From Algibacter sp. L1A34 (GTDB taxonomy: Bacteria > Bacteroidota > Bacteroidia > Flavobacteriales > Flavobacteriaceae), in contig NZ_CP047029.1 of the NCBI RefSeq assembly GCF_009796805.1, positions 2,180,501 to 2,244,500 on the forward strand: a DNA stretch of 64,000 bases. Reading direction: 5' to 3'. Below, piece after piece: positions 51,433-60,355 of this stretch. Under the pieces are notes generated by a model. It searched no databases. It was not told the origin of the DNA and saw nothing but the letters and a program-made list of their open reading frames with translations. A program made the translations under genes and the position numbers. The first letter of the stretch is position 1; every line of letters starts with the position of its first letter.

Positions 51433-52683
51433 ATGAGAAAACACAATCTATTACTACTGTTTGGGCTATGTCTTGCGTCCTTTCAATGTTTATATGCTCA
51501 AGGCTCTCCGGATTATAACGGAGGTCTTAAGTTTAAATTTAACGAAGATGGTTCTAAATATCTTCGGCTTATTTCTTGGGCACAAGTACAGGCTAACTAT
51601 GGTTTAGAAGAATCTTTTGATGGAAACGGGAATGAAAATAGCCCGTTGAATTTTAATTTACGAAGAGCTCGTATTTTAATGTTTGCGCAAATTAATAAAG
51701 ATTTTTTAATCGTAACACACTTTGGCTTAAACAGTTTAACAAGTTCTACATTAAGTCCAACAGGAAAAGGGGATGGTTCTCAGCTATTTTTTCATGACGT
51801 TTGGGCACAATACAACTTAGGTAAAGACCACACTGTTGGCGGAGGTTTACATTACTTTAATGGTGTTTCAAGATTAAATAATCAAAGCACACTTAATATG
51901 ATGACGTTGGATAACAACCGTCAATCTTGGGCAACTATTGGTTTATCAGATCAATTTGCGCGTCATTTAGGTGTATTCTTAAAAGGTAAATTTGACAAAC
52001 TACAATATCGTGTTGCCATAAACGATGCTTCAGTATCATCTTTAGATGCTCGAACTGCTGTTGCAGGTGGAGATGCTGTTTACAATGGTCGTGCAAATCT
52101 AGGATCTAAAGATGCAGGTAAAACATACGCTGGTTATTTCGATTATAATTTTTTAGATCAAGAATCTAACTTTTTACCTTACAAAGTAGGAACATACTTA
52201 GGTGGAAAAAAAGTATTTAATGTAGGTGCAGGTTTCTTCTTGCATCCAAAAGGATCTGTAATTGATACAGGTACTGCGCTATCGCCAAATCTTGAAGGCG
52301 AAGATGTATCCATATTTGCTGTAGATGCTTTTTACGATACACCAATAGGTGAGGATGGAAGCGCAATTACGGCATACGCTGTATATCAAAATAGCGATTA
52401 CGGTAAGAATTATTTGTATAGTGCTTATGGAACAGGAAGCATGGTTTATGGACATGTGGGTTACGTTTTAAATGGTGAAAAAACCAAAACAAGATACCAG
52501 CCTTATGTAAGTTATGGTACGCATACTTATGATGCTGTAAGTGATGATAGGTCTACACTAGGTATTGGAATTAATGCTTTTATGAGCGGTCACAACTCGA
52601 AATTAACTTTAGAATATAAAAATCAAAAATTTGGTGCTTTAGATGCAAATACGATTTCGCTTCAAGCAATGATATATCTATAA
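51433..52683 (+). CDS. Phosphate-selective-porin (OprO/OprP)-like outer-membrane protein
   Basis: A 416-residue protein with a signal peptide (ends FQCLYAQ). The mature chain is rich in amphipathic strands: FNLRRARILMFAQINKDFL and FHDVWAQYNLG are family-like, and the end (ANTISLQAMIYL) fits a barrel closing strand. Porin type O/P. Being first in an operon with DUF4212 and the symporter, it probably lets carboxylates such as acetate cross the outer membrane, not phosphate; that is inference from context. Confidence 0.82.
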   Translation: MRKHNLLLLFGLCLASFQCLYAQGSPDYNGGLKFKFNEDGSKYLRLISWAQVQANYGLEESFDGNGNENSPLNFNLRRARILMFAQINKDFLIVTHFGLNSLTSSTLSPTGKGDGSQLFFHDVWAQYNLGKDHTVGGGLHYFNGVSRLNNQSTLNMMTLDNNRQSWATIGLSDQFARHLGVFLKGKFDKLQYRVAINDASVSSLDARTAVAGGDAVYNGRANLGSKDAGKTYAGYFDYNFLDQESNFLPYKVGTYLGGKKVFNVGAGFFLHPKGSVIDTGTALSPNLEGEDVSIFAVDAFYDTPIGEDGSAITAYAVYQNSDYGKNYLYSAYGTGSMVYGHVGYVLNGEKTKTRYQPYVSYGTHTYDAVSDDRSTLGIGINAFMSGHNSKLTLEYKNQKFGALDANTISLQAMIYL

Positions 52684-52695
52684 AAACGAACAACT

Positions 52696-52956
52696 ATGAG
52701 TGAAAAACAAGACAACGCATCGGCGTACTGGAAAGAAAACATCAAGTATTTAGCAATATTACTTGTTATATGGTTTGTCGTGTCCTTTGGATGTGGAATT
52801 CTATTTAGAGAAGAATTAAACCAAATTAGACTTGGCGGTTTTAAGCTAGGCTTTTGGTTTGCCCAACAAGGATCGATATATGTATTCGTGATTTTAATAT
52901 TCGTATACGTAAGATTAATGAACAAATTAGATAAAAAATACGGTTACGACGAGTAA
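52696..52956 (+). CDS. DUF4212 small symporter subunit
   Basis: An 86-residue protein with two membrane helices (about 17-36 and 52-74). The family pattern YWKENIKYLAILLVIWFVVSF and FWFAQQGSIYVFVILIFVYV is clear. DUF4212 proteins are almost always encoded directly before sodium:solute symporters and are taken as their small subunit. Here the symporter starts 29 bases later. Confidence 0.92.
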   Translation: MSEKQDNASAYWKENIKYLAILLVIWFVVSFGCGILFREELNQIRLGGFKLGFWFAQQGSIYVFVILIFVYVRLMNKLDKKYGYDE

Positions 52957-52985
52957 ACCTTAACTAAACAAAAACAATAAAAATT

Positions 52986-54752
52986 ATGAGTGTACAATTT
53001 TGGACATGGTTATTAGTAGGGATTACTTTCGCCTTATATTTTGGAATAGCAATTTGGGCTAGAGCAGGCTCAACAAAAGAATTTTATGTCGCTGGTGGAG
53101 GCGTTTCTCCTTTGGCAAATGGTATGGCAACTGCAGCCGATTGGATGAGTGCAGCCTCCTTTATTAGTATGGCAGGAATTATTTCCTTTTCGGGTTATGA
53201 TGGCTCTGTATACCTAATGGGCTGGACAGGTGGATATGTGCTTTTAGCATTGCTTCTAGCGCCTTATTTACGTAAGTTTGGGAAGTTTACTGTGCCAGAT
53301 TTTATTGGAGATCGATATTACTCAAATACAGCAAGAACAGTAGCAGTAATTTGCGCATTAATAGTTTCATTTACTTATGTTGCGGGACAAATGCGTGGTG
53401 TAGGTATTGTATTTTCGCAATTCTTACAAGTAGATATTAATCTCGGTGTAGTCATTGGGATGACGGTTGTTTTAACCTTCGCTCTTTTAGGAGGAATGAA
53501 AGGAATAACATATACGCAAGTAGCACAATATTGTGTGTTAATTTTTGCTTTTATGGTACCAGCCTTTTTCATCTCTATGCAAATGACAGGAAACATTATT
53601 CCCCAAATAGGAATGGGGGGCAAAGTAGAAGGCGGAGCCTTTCTTCTAGATAAGCTAGACTTATTGCATACAGAGCTTGGTTTTCATGAATACACAAGCG
53701 GAACAAAATCCACTTGGGATGTTTTTGCAATTACTTTAGCATTAATGACAGGAACTGCTGGTTTACCTCACGTTATTGTGCGTTTCTTTACAGTACCTAA
53801 AGTAAAAGATGCACGTAAATCTGCAGGTTATGCATTATTCTTAATAGCTATTTTATATACAACAGCACCTGCAATTGCGGTATTTTCTAGAACGAATTTA
53901 ATAGAAACAGTAAGTAATAAAGAATATTCTGAAATACCAGTATGGTTTAAAAACTGGGAGAATACGGGCTTAATTGCTTGGTCTGATAAAAATGGTGATG
54001 GAAAAATCCAGTATGTAGCTGGTAATTCTTTAGATGGTAAAAAACCAGTGTATACAGAGGCTAGAGGTTTACACGGAGAACGTATGGTTTCTAACGCAAG
54101 TGAAGCGAAAAACGAATTATATGTTGATAGAGATATTATGGTGTTGGCTAATCCAGAAATTGCAAATCTTCCAAATTGGGTGATCGCTTTAGTTGCAGCA
54201 GGTGGACTTGCGGCAGCATTATCTACTGCAGCAGGATTGCTTTTAGTGATTTCTACATCTATTTCTCACGATTTAATTAAAAAACAATTAAAACCAGATA
54301 TTTCTGATAAAGCAGAATTAACAGCGGCAAGAATCTCAATTTTTGTAGCAATCTTAATTGCTGGTTACTTTGGTGTTAATCCACCAGGATTTGTAGCAGC
54401 AGTCGTCGCCCTGGCGTTTGGGCTTGCAGCCGCTTCCTTTTTTCCTGCCATTATTTTAGGGATTTTTGATAAGCGAATGAATAGTCAAGGTGCTATTTCA
54501 GGCATGGTAGTAGGTATTGTATTAATGCTGTTCTACATGATGAAGTTTAAACTAGATATGTTTGGCGGTGGTACAAGTGAAGATTGGTGGTTCGGGACAT
54601 CTCCCGAAGGATTTGGTACTATTGCAATGACTGTAAATATTGTAATTTCATTGGTAGTTTCTAGATTAACACCAGCTCCACCTCAAAATGTTCAAGACAT
54701 GGTAGAGAGTATAAGAATACCTTCTGGAGCAGGTGAAGCTTCAGATCATTAG
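52986..54752 (+). CDS. Sodium:solute symporter, acetate/carboxylate type
   Basis: A 588-residue inner-membrane transporter of the SSS family with about 13 helices. EFYVAGGGVSPLANGMATAADWMSAASF is the usual opening and LGGMKGITYTQVAQY a conserved helix; a large insert of about 100 residues (275-375) is typical of the VC_2705-type group. With DUF4212 it likely takes up acetate, propionate or pyruvate. The CoA ligases for acetate and propionate lie downstream, supporting this. The stop is followed by a strong hairpin. Confidence 0.92.
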   Translation: MSVQFWTWLLVGITFALYFGIAIWARAGSTKEFYVAGGGVSPLANGMATAADWMSAASFISMAGIISFSGYDGSVYLMGWTGGYVLLALLLAPYLRKFGKFTVPDFIGDRYYSNTARTVAVICALIVSFTYVAGQMRGVGIVFSQFLQVDINLGVVIGMTVVLTFALLGGMKGITYTQVAQYCVLIFAFMVPAFFISMQMTGNIIPQIGMGGKVEGGAFLLDKLDLLHTELGFHEYTSGTKSTWDVFAITLALMTGTAGLPHVIVRFFTVPKVKDARKSAGYALFLIAILYTTAPAIAVFSRTNLIETVSNKEYSEIPVWFKNWENTGLIAWSDKNGDGKIQYVAGNSLDGKKPVYTEARGLHGERMVSNASEAKNELYVDRDIMVLANPEIANLPNWVIALVAAGGLAAALSTAAGLLLVISTSISHDLIKKQLKPDISDKAELTAARISIFVAILIAGYFGVNPPGFVAAVVALAFGLAAASFFPAIILGIFDKRMNSQGAISGMVVGIVLMLFYMMKFKLDMFGGGTSEDWWFGTSPEGFGTIAMTVNIVISLVVSRLTPAPPQNVQDMVESIRIPSGAGEASDH

Positions 54753-54800
54753 ATTATGGTTCTTATTTAAATTAATTAATTTTAATTTATTAGTTATAGT

Positions 54801-54832
54801 AAATCAGCATTACAATTTTGTAATGCTGATTT
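54801..54832 (+). terminator. Terminator or attenuator after the symporter gene
   Basis: A 15-pair perfect stem (AAATCAGCATTACAA / TTGTAATGCTGATTT) with a two-base loop. The T-run is interrupted (TTTCTTATATT), so termination may be partial and expression of the downstream kinase genes reduced rather than stopped. Confidence 0.65.
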
Positions 54833-54891
54833 CTTATATTAGTAGATATTTTATTGTTTTCGATTTCTCGGAAATAAAAAAAACAAACCAA

Positions 54892-55086
54892 ATGAAAAAA
54901 CGTCATGAACAAAAGCTAGTTGTATTATCTATAGCTTTGTTCTTAATTTTCAATATACCTTTCATCTTAATTTTTAATTTTGAAGGTGCCATTTGGGGTA
55001 TTCCAACCCTGTATTTTTCAATATTTTCTATTTGGTTAATCTCAATTATTATTTCATATATCGTACTAAAACGTCATTATGAGTAA
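54892..55086 (+). CDS. Small two-helix membrane protein
   Basis: A 64-residue protein from ATG 54892. After the basic start MKKRHEQK come two hydrophobic helices (LVVLSIALFLIFNIPFILIF; IPTLYFSIFSIWLISIIISY). A longer in-frame reading from 54733 crosses the hairpin and is rejected. It overlaps the histidine kinase start by eight bases, so translation is coupled. Family not recognised; it may be a DUF4212-like helper of the kinase's symporter domain. Confidence 0.72.
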   Translation: MKKRHEQKLVVLSIALFLIFNIPFILIFNFEGAIWGIPTLYFSIFSIWLISIIISYIVLKRHYE

Positions 55087-57769
55087 TTACGCGATAATCA
55101 CCATAATAATTATTTATTTAGCAGTATTGTTTTTCGTTGCTTTTCTTGCTGAAAAAAAACGAAGAAGCAAATGGGTTAATAACCCTTATGTATATACATT
55201 ATCTTTAGCTGTTTATTGCTCTGCTTGGACTTATTATGGAAGTATCGGTATTGCAGCTAATTCCGGAATTAATTTTTTACCCATTTATTTAGGGCCAGTT
55301 ATAGCAGCACCTTTGTGGATAATAGTGCTCAGAAAAATTATTAGGATTTCTAAACAACATAAAATTTCATCAATAGCCGATTTTATTTCACTTCGCTACG
55401 GAAATAATAGGTTTTTAGGAGCTTTAGTAACTTTAATCTGTCTATTTGGAACGCTGCCTTATATTTCATTACAACTAAAGGCTGTTTCAGAAACTTTCGA
55501 AATCATGGCTAATAAAAGTAGTTATGTTTCATCAACTATTTTAGGTGATTCTACATTTTATGTCGCTTTATTACTTGCCGTTTTTGCAGCTTTCTTTGGA
55601 ACACAAAACACAGATGCTTCAGAAAAACATAAAGGAATTATCGCATCTGTTGCTTTCGAATCGGTTTTAAAACTCGTTTTCTTTTTAATAATTGGAGTGT
55701 ATATCACATTTTATTTATTTGATGGTACATCCGATATTTATAATCAAATTTCAATAACCGAAAATTTTAAAGAGCTTACAACATTAGGCGGAGTAGAAGA
55801 TGGCTTTAATTGGTTTTTTCTAATTGCATTATCTTTTATGTCTATTTTTTTATTACCAAGACAGTTTCAAGTTTCAGTTTTAGAAAATAATAGAGAGAAG
55901 CATCTAAAAAAAGCGATTTGGTTATTTCCGTTATACTTATTGTTATTTAACGTATTTGTTATTTTTATTGCTTGGGCAGGAAAGCTCACATTTGGTTCAG
56001 ATTCAAATGCTGAATATTATACATTGTTGTTGCCTTTAGAAAATGATAATTATTTTTTAGCGGTCCTCGTTTTTCTCGGTGGGTTTTCTGCTGTTATTTC
56101 TATGGTGGTTGTGTCAACCGTTGCTTTGTCAACCATGGTAAGTAACAATTTAATTATTCCTTATGGTTTTTTAGATAAGTTTATAAAAAACCAACCGGAA
56201 CGAAATTCTAAATACATAAAGAATATTCGTCGTATTTCAATTTTTACAATTATAATTGCTGCATATTTTTTCTATGTGTCATTTTCACGTGAGTTATCAT
56301 TGTACTCAATAGGTTTAATTTCTTTTGTAATTATTTCTCAATTAGCACCTTCATTTTTTATTGGTTTATACTGGAATCGTGGTTCATCAAAAGCTGCTAT
56401 TCTGGGTATAATTGTAGGTTTCTGTATTGCGGTTTACACCTTGGTTCTGCCATTTACATTTCAAGCTTATACTGGTACAAGCGGTTTTATACATCATGGT
56501 TTATTGGGTATTACAGCATTAAAACCTTACGCTTTGTTTGGAATCGATTTTTTAAGTCCGCCAGCGCATGCTTTCTTTTGGAGTATAACATTTAATCTTA
56601 TGAGTTATTTAGTGTTTTCGCTAATTGCAAAAGGGAACTATAGAGAACGTAACTATGCAGAAATGTTTGTAGATAGTAATAATTTTTCATCACTTCAAGA
56701 TAGTGCTTTGGTCTGGAAAGGTGAAGCTTACGTGCAGGATATTAAAAATGTTTTGGTTCGGTTTTTAGGTGAAAAAAGAGCGACACGTGCTTTGGCTATT
56801 TTCTTTACCAAGTATAAACTACCTCAAGATACGCAATTGGCAGATGCACGTTTAATTAATTTTTCTGAAAAACTTTTAACAGGTAGTATTGGTTCGGCTT
56901 CAGCCAAAATATTAATAGCAAGTGTGGTTAAAGAGGAGCAGATTAGTTTAGTGGAAGTTTTGAAGATCTTGGAAGAATCTAAAGAAAACATTGTTAGTAA
57001 TAAAGTTTTGCTAGATAAGTCAAATGAGCTTTCTCAATTGTCTTCAAAATTAAAAGAAGCAAATGAAGAATTAATAAGTAAAGACAAACAAAAAGATGAG
57101 TTTTTAGATACGGTTGCGCACGAGCTTAAAACACCAATTACTGGTATTCGTGCAGCTACGGAGTTGCTTATGGATGAAGATGATGATATGCCACAGGAAA
57201 TAAAGGCGCAGTTCTTAAAAAATATTCTTCAAGATTCTGAGCGTTTAGGGCGGTTAATACATAATATTCTAGATTTTGAAAAATTAGAAACAGGGCGATT
57301 AAATTTAGATTTACAATATCAAGACATTCAAAAAACGATTGCAAAAGCTATTGGTAGTATCTCGCAAATTGCAGCAAAAAAAGAAGTCCAAATTATTAAT
57401 AGTAATTTACATGCTTTTATGACAAGTTATGATGAAGATCGGATACTTCAAGTATTAACCAATTTGATATCTAATGCCATAAAGTTTTGTCCGCCTAAAG
57501 TAGGGAAGATAGAAATAGATTATAGATTAGGAAATGAGTTAGTTGAAATCTCTGTAACCGATAATGGTAAAGGGATTCCGAAGGAAGATCACGATTTTAT
57601 TTTCGACAAATTTTATCAATCTAAAGATCAAAATACAAGAAAACCGCAAGGAAGCGGGTTAGGCTTAGCGATTACTAAGCAAATTGTTGAAAAACACAAA
57701 GGAAAAATTTGGGCAAAAAAAGATGTAAAAAATGGAGCAATGCTTGTTTTTACCATCCCTTTTAAGTAA
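55079..57769 (+). CDS. Symporter-domain sensor histidine kinase (CbrA-like)
   Basis: An 896-residue protein. Residues 1-530 form a sodium:solute symporter domain with about 13 helices (SLAVYCSAWTYYGSIGIAAN; STVALSTMVSNNLIIPYG). A linker with coiled coil (about 600-680) follows, then HisKA with the phospho-His in DTVAHELKTPITGI, and an HATPase domain (LTNLISNAIKFCPP; GSGLGLAITKQIVEKHKG). Similar proteins (CbrA) couple substrate transport or flux to signalling. The next gene is a lone receiver, and prpE and acs follow, so it probably senses short-chain acids. Confidence 0.93.
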   Translation: MSNYAIITIIIIYLAVLFFVAFLAEKKRRSKWVNNPYVYTLSLAVYCSAWTYYGSIGIAANSGINFLPIYLGPVIAAPLWIIVLRKIIRISKQHKISSIADFISLRYGNNRFLGALVTLICLFGTLPYISLQLKAVSETFEIMANKSSYVSSTILGDSTFYVALLLAVFAAFFGTQNTDASEKHKGIIASVAFESVLKLVFFLIIGVYITFYLFDGTSDIYNQISITENFKELTTLGGVEDGFNWFFLIALSFMSIFLLPRQFQVSVLENNREKHLKKAIWLFPLYLLLFNVFVIFIAWAGKLTFGSDSNAEYYTLLLPLENDNYFLAVLVFLGGFSAVISMVVVSTVALSTMVSNNLIIPYGFLDKFIKNQPERNSKYIKNIRRISIFTIIIAAYFFYVSFSRELSLYSIGLISFVIISQLAPSFFIGLYWNRGSSKAAILGIIVGFCIAVYTLVLPFTFQAYTGTSGFIHHGLLGITALKPYALFGIDFLSPPAHAFFWSITFNLMSYLVFSLIAKGNYRERNYAEMFVDSNNFSSLQDSALVWKGEAYVQDIKNVLVRFLGEKRATRALAIFFTKYKLPQDTQLADARLINFSEKLLTGSIGSASAKILIASVVKEEQISLVEVLKILEESKENIVSNKVLLDKSNELSQLSSKLKEANEELISKDKQKDEFLDTVAHELKTPITGIRAATELLMDEDDDMPQEIKAQFLKNILQDSERLGRLIHNILDFEKLETGRLNLDLQYQDIQKTIAKAIGSISQIAAKKEVQIINSNLHAFMTSYDEDRILQVLTNLISNAIKFCPPKVGKIEIDYRLGNELVEISVTDNGKGIPKEDHDFIFDKFYQSKDQNTRKPQGSGLGLAITKQIVEKHKGKIWAKKDVKNGAMLVFTIPFK

Positions 57770-57785
57770 ATTGTTAACTTAAAGT

Positions 57786-58151
57786 ATGAAGAAGAAAATT
57801 TTAATTGTTGACGATGAGCCAAATATTGTAATGTCGTTAGAATACACTTTCAAAAAACAAGGCTTTGAAGTGTTTATTGCAAGAGATGGAAGTGAGGCTT
57901 TAGAGATATTAAAACATGAGATTCCTAATGTTATTTTGCTAGATGTTATGATGCCAAATGTAGATGGATATCAAACGTTAACACATATAAAAAATACGAG
58001 CAATTTAAAAGATACCAAAGTGGTGTTTTTAACTGCCAAAAATAAAGCTTCAGATATTGAGAAAGGGTTAAATCTTGGAGCTGATAAATATTTAACTAAA
58101 CCTTTCTCAGTAAAAAAAATAGTTTCAGAAATACTGGAGCTTTTAGAATAA
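57786..58151 (+). CDS. Single-domain response regulator
   Basis: A 121-residue CheY-like receiver: acidic pair in VDDEPNI, phospho-Asp in VILLDVMMPNVDGYQ near residue 55, and Lys in DKYLTKPFS. It has no output domain, so the signal goes to another protein or a phosphorelay. Sixteen bases after the symporter-kinase gene, its evident partner. Confidence 0.92.
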   Translation: MKKKILIVDDEPNIVMSLEYTFKKQGFEVFIARDGSEALEILKHEIPNVILLDVMMPNVDGYQTLTHIKNTSNLKDTKVVFLTAKNKASDIEKGLNLGADKYLTKPFSVKKIVSEILELLE

Positions 58152-58223
58152 AAGTCTTTTAAAGTCTTTTTTTAAAATTGGTTTTGTGTGCAAACAAACT
58201 AAGTTTAATTAAAGTTTAAAGAC

Positions 58224-58442
58224 ATGAAATTTCGCATCACTCCATTAGCCTCAGATATTATAATTAGTATCTATGCTATTGCTACGCTATTTTTAAGGTT
58301 CAAATACGAAAATATTACAAATGTAAGTCCTGTGCTATCTATAGTTATGGGTATTTGTTTTGTGGTTATTATTTGGGTACTCATCAAGCTTAATGTGCTT
58401 AATCCTAATTGGTTTGGCTTACTTAATTCTAATAAAAAGTAA
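58224..58442 (+). CDS. Small membrane protein
   Basis: A 72-residue protein with two hydrophobic segments (ASDIIISIYAIATLFLRF; VLSIVMGICFVVIIWVLIKL). No family recognised. It lies between the receiver gene (72-base gap) and prpE (three-base gap), so it is part of the same operon. Similar in size and layout to the small protein at 54892-55086. Confidence 0.72.
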   Translation: MKFRITPLASDIIISIYAIATLFLRFKYENITNVSPVLSIVMGICFVVIIWVLIKLNVLNPNWFGLLNSNKK

Positions 58443-58445
58443 GTT

Positions 58446-60341
58446 ATGTATTATCAAGAATTTTACCAAGAAAGCATTCAGTATCCAGAACAATTTTGGA
58501 CTAAACACGCTAATAAATTGGATTGGTTTAAAGCGCCAAAAACAATTCTATCTAAAGATAAATACGATCATAATCAATGGTTTGAAGATGGACAACTTAA
58601 TTTAAGTTATTTGTGCATAGACAAGCATATTAAAGATGGTTTTGGTACTCAAAATGCAATTATTTTTGACTCTCCAGTTACAAATACTAAGCAACATATT
58701 ACTTTCAATCAATTACATCAAGAAGTTTCAAAGCTTGCTGGTGGATTGCAAAATTTAGGGCTTAAAAAAGGAGATACTTGCATTATTTATATGCCAATGA
58801 TTCCGCAGGCATTGTATGCTATGTTGGCTTGTGTTAGAATTGGTGTTATTCATTCAGTGGTGTTTGGTGGTTTTGCACCGCACGAACTCGCTATTAGAAT
58901 AGATGATTGTAAACCTAAAGCCATTATAACGGCTTCTAACGGAATAGAAATAAAACGTATTATTCCTTACAAACCTTTTGTAGATGAAGCAATTGATAAG
59001 GCCGAAAACAAACCAGAACATGTGATTGTATTCGATAGAGAATTAGATGTTGAGATTCCGAAGAAAGATTACGATGTAGATTACGCAACCTTAGTAGAAA
59101 AGTCTCCATCAATTGAAGCTGTTTTTGTAGAATCTACACACCCTTCTTATATATTATACACCTCAGGAACTACAGGAACACCAAAAGGAATTATTAGAGA
59201 TACAGGTGGTTATGCCACGGCATTAAAATTCTCTATGAAATATATTTATGGTCTAGATGAAGGAGATACCTTTTGGGCAGCTAGTGATGTAGGTTGGGTT
59301 GTTGGGCATAGTTATATTGTATATGGACCTTTGATAAATAGAAATACAACCATTTTATTTGAAGGCAAACCTATAAGAACACCAGATGCTTCAACTTTTT
59401 GGCGTGTTATTAGTGAGCATAATGTAAAAGTAATGTTTACGGCTCCAACAGCGATTAGAGCTATAAAAAAAGAAGATCCAAATGGAGAGTTGCTAGAGCA
59501 ATTTGATATGTCTTGTTTAAAATATCAGTTTTTAGCGGGAGAACGGTGTGATGTGGCAACTTTAACTTGGACAGAAGAAAAATTAAAAGTACCCGTTATA
59601 GATCATTGGTGGCAAACTGAAAGTGGTTGGCCCATGTTGGCTAATATGGTTGGTGTAGAATTACAACCTATAAAACCTGGGTCTGCAAGCTTTCCTGTTT
59701 GTGGTTATGATATACAAATTGTAAATAAAGAAGGAAAAGAAGTAGAAGCTGGAGTAGAAGGGTTTGTTGCAGTAAAATTACCATTACCACCGGGAATGTT
59801 AAGTAATCTTTGGGGGAATCCAGAGCGTTTTAAAGCGGGTTATCTAGATCGTTTTCTAGGTTATTATTTTTCTGGAGATGGTGGGTATAAAGATGAGGAT
59901 GGTTATGTTTTTATCACTGGTCGTGTAGACGATATTATAAATGTAGCTGGACACAGATTATCTACTGCCGAAATGGAAGAAATTGTAGCCTCACACAAAG
60001 CAGTTGCAGAATGTGCTGTTTTTGGAGTTCACTGTGAAATAAAAGGACAAAAACCATTAGGATTGGTTGTTTTAAAATCTGATGAAATTTCTGAAGATAA
60101 TAAGATTCAAAAAGAAATAGTACAAGATGTAAGACGTGAAATAGGAGCTGTTGCATCCTTTAAAGATGTGCTAGTTGTTAAGCGATTACCAAAAACACGT
60201 TCGGGCAAAATTTTAAGGAAATTATTGAGAAATATAGCAGATGAACATCAGTATAATGCACCATCAACCATTGATGATGTTAACATAATAGAAGAAATAA
60301 AATTAATATATCAAGCCCATAATATCGGGATTCATAAATAA
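58446..60341 (+). CDS. prpE: Propionyl-CoA synthetase (PrpE-type acyl-CoA ligase)
   Basis: A 631-residue AMP-forming ligase. Core motifs: YTSGTTGTPKGI (A3), WWQTESGWPML (PrpE-type, where acetyl-CoA synthetase has TETGG), YFSGDGGYKDEDGYVFITGRVDDIINVAGHRL, and the A10 Lys in LPKTRSGKILRK. These point to propionate over acetate. The reaction makes propionyl-CoA from propionate, ATP and CoA. It is followed 14 bases later by the acs gene. Propionyl-CoA disposal by the mutase route is uncertain because the mutase in this window looks inactive. Confidence 0.85.
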   Translation: MYYQEFYQESIQYPEQFWTKHANKLDWFKAPKTILSKDKYDHNQWFEDGQLNLSYLCIDKHIKDGFGTQNAIIFDSPVTNTKQHITFNQLHQEVSKLAGGLQNLGLKKGDTCIIYMPMIPQALYAMLACVRIGVIHSVVFGGFAPHELAIRIDDCKPKAIITASNGIEIKRIIPYKPFVDEAIDKAENKPEHVIVFDRELDVEIPKKDYDVDYATLVEKSPSIEAVFVESTHPSYILYTSGTTGTPKGIIRDTGGYATALKFSMKYIYGLDEGDTFWAASDVGWVVGHSYIVYGPLINRNTTILFEGKPIRTPDASTFWRVISEHNVKVMFTAPTAIRAIKKEDPNGELLEQFDMSCLKYQFLAGERCDVATLTWTEEKLKVPVIDHWWQTESGWPMLANMVGVELQPIKPGSASFPVCGYDIQIVNKEGKEVEAGVEGFVAVKLPLPPGMLSNLWGNPERFKAGYLDRFLGYYFSGDGGYKDEDGYVFITGRVDDIINVAGHRLSTAEMEEIVASHKAVAECAVFGVHCEIKGQKPLGLVVLKSDEISEDNKIQKEIVQDVRREIGAVASFKDVLVVKRLPKTRSGKILRKLLRNIADEHQYNAPSTIDDVNIIEEIKLIYQAHNIGIHK

Positions 60342-60355
60342 AAAGCTAATTAATA

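Noticed and set aside
54733-54891. Longer version of the small membrane protein starting inside the symporter gene
   Set aside because: It crosses a 15-pair hairpin and AT-rich non-coding sequence; only the part from 54892 looks like protein.
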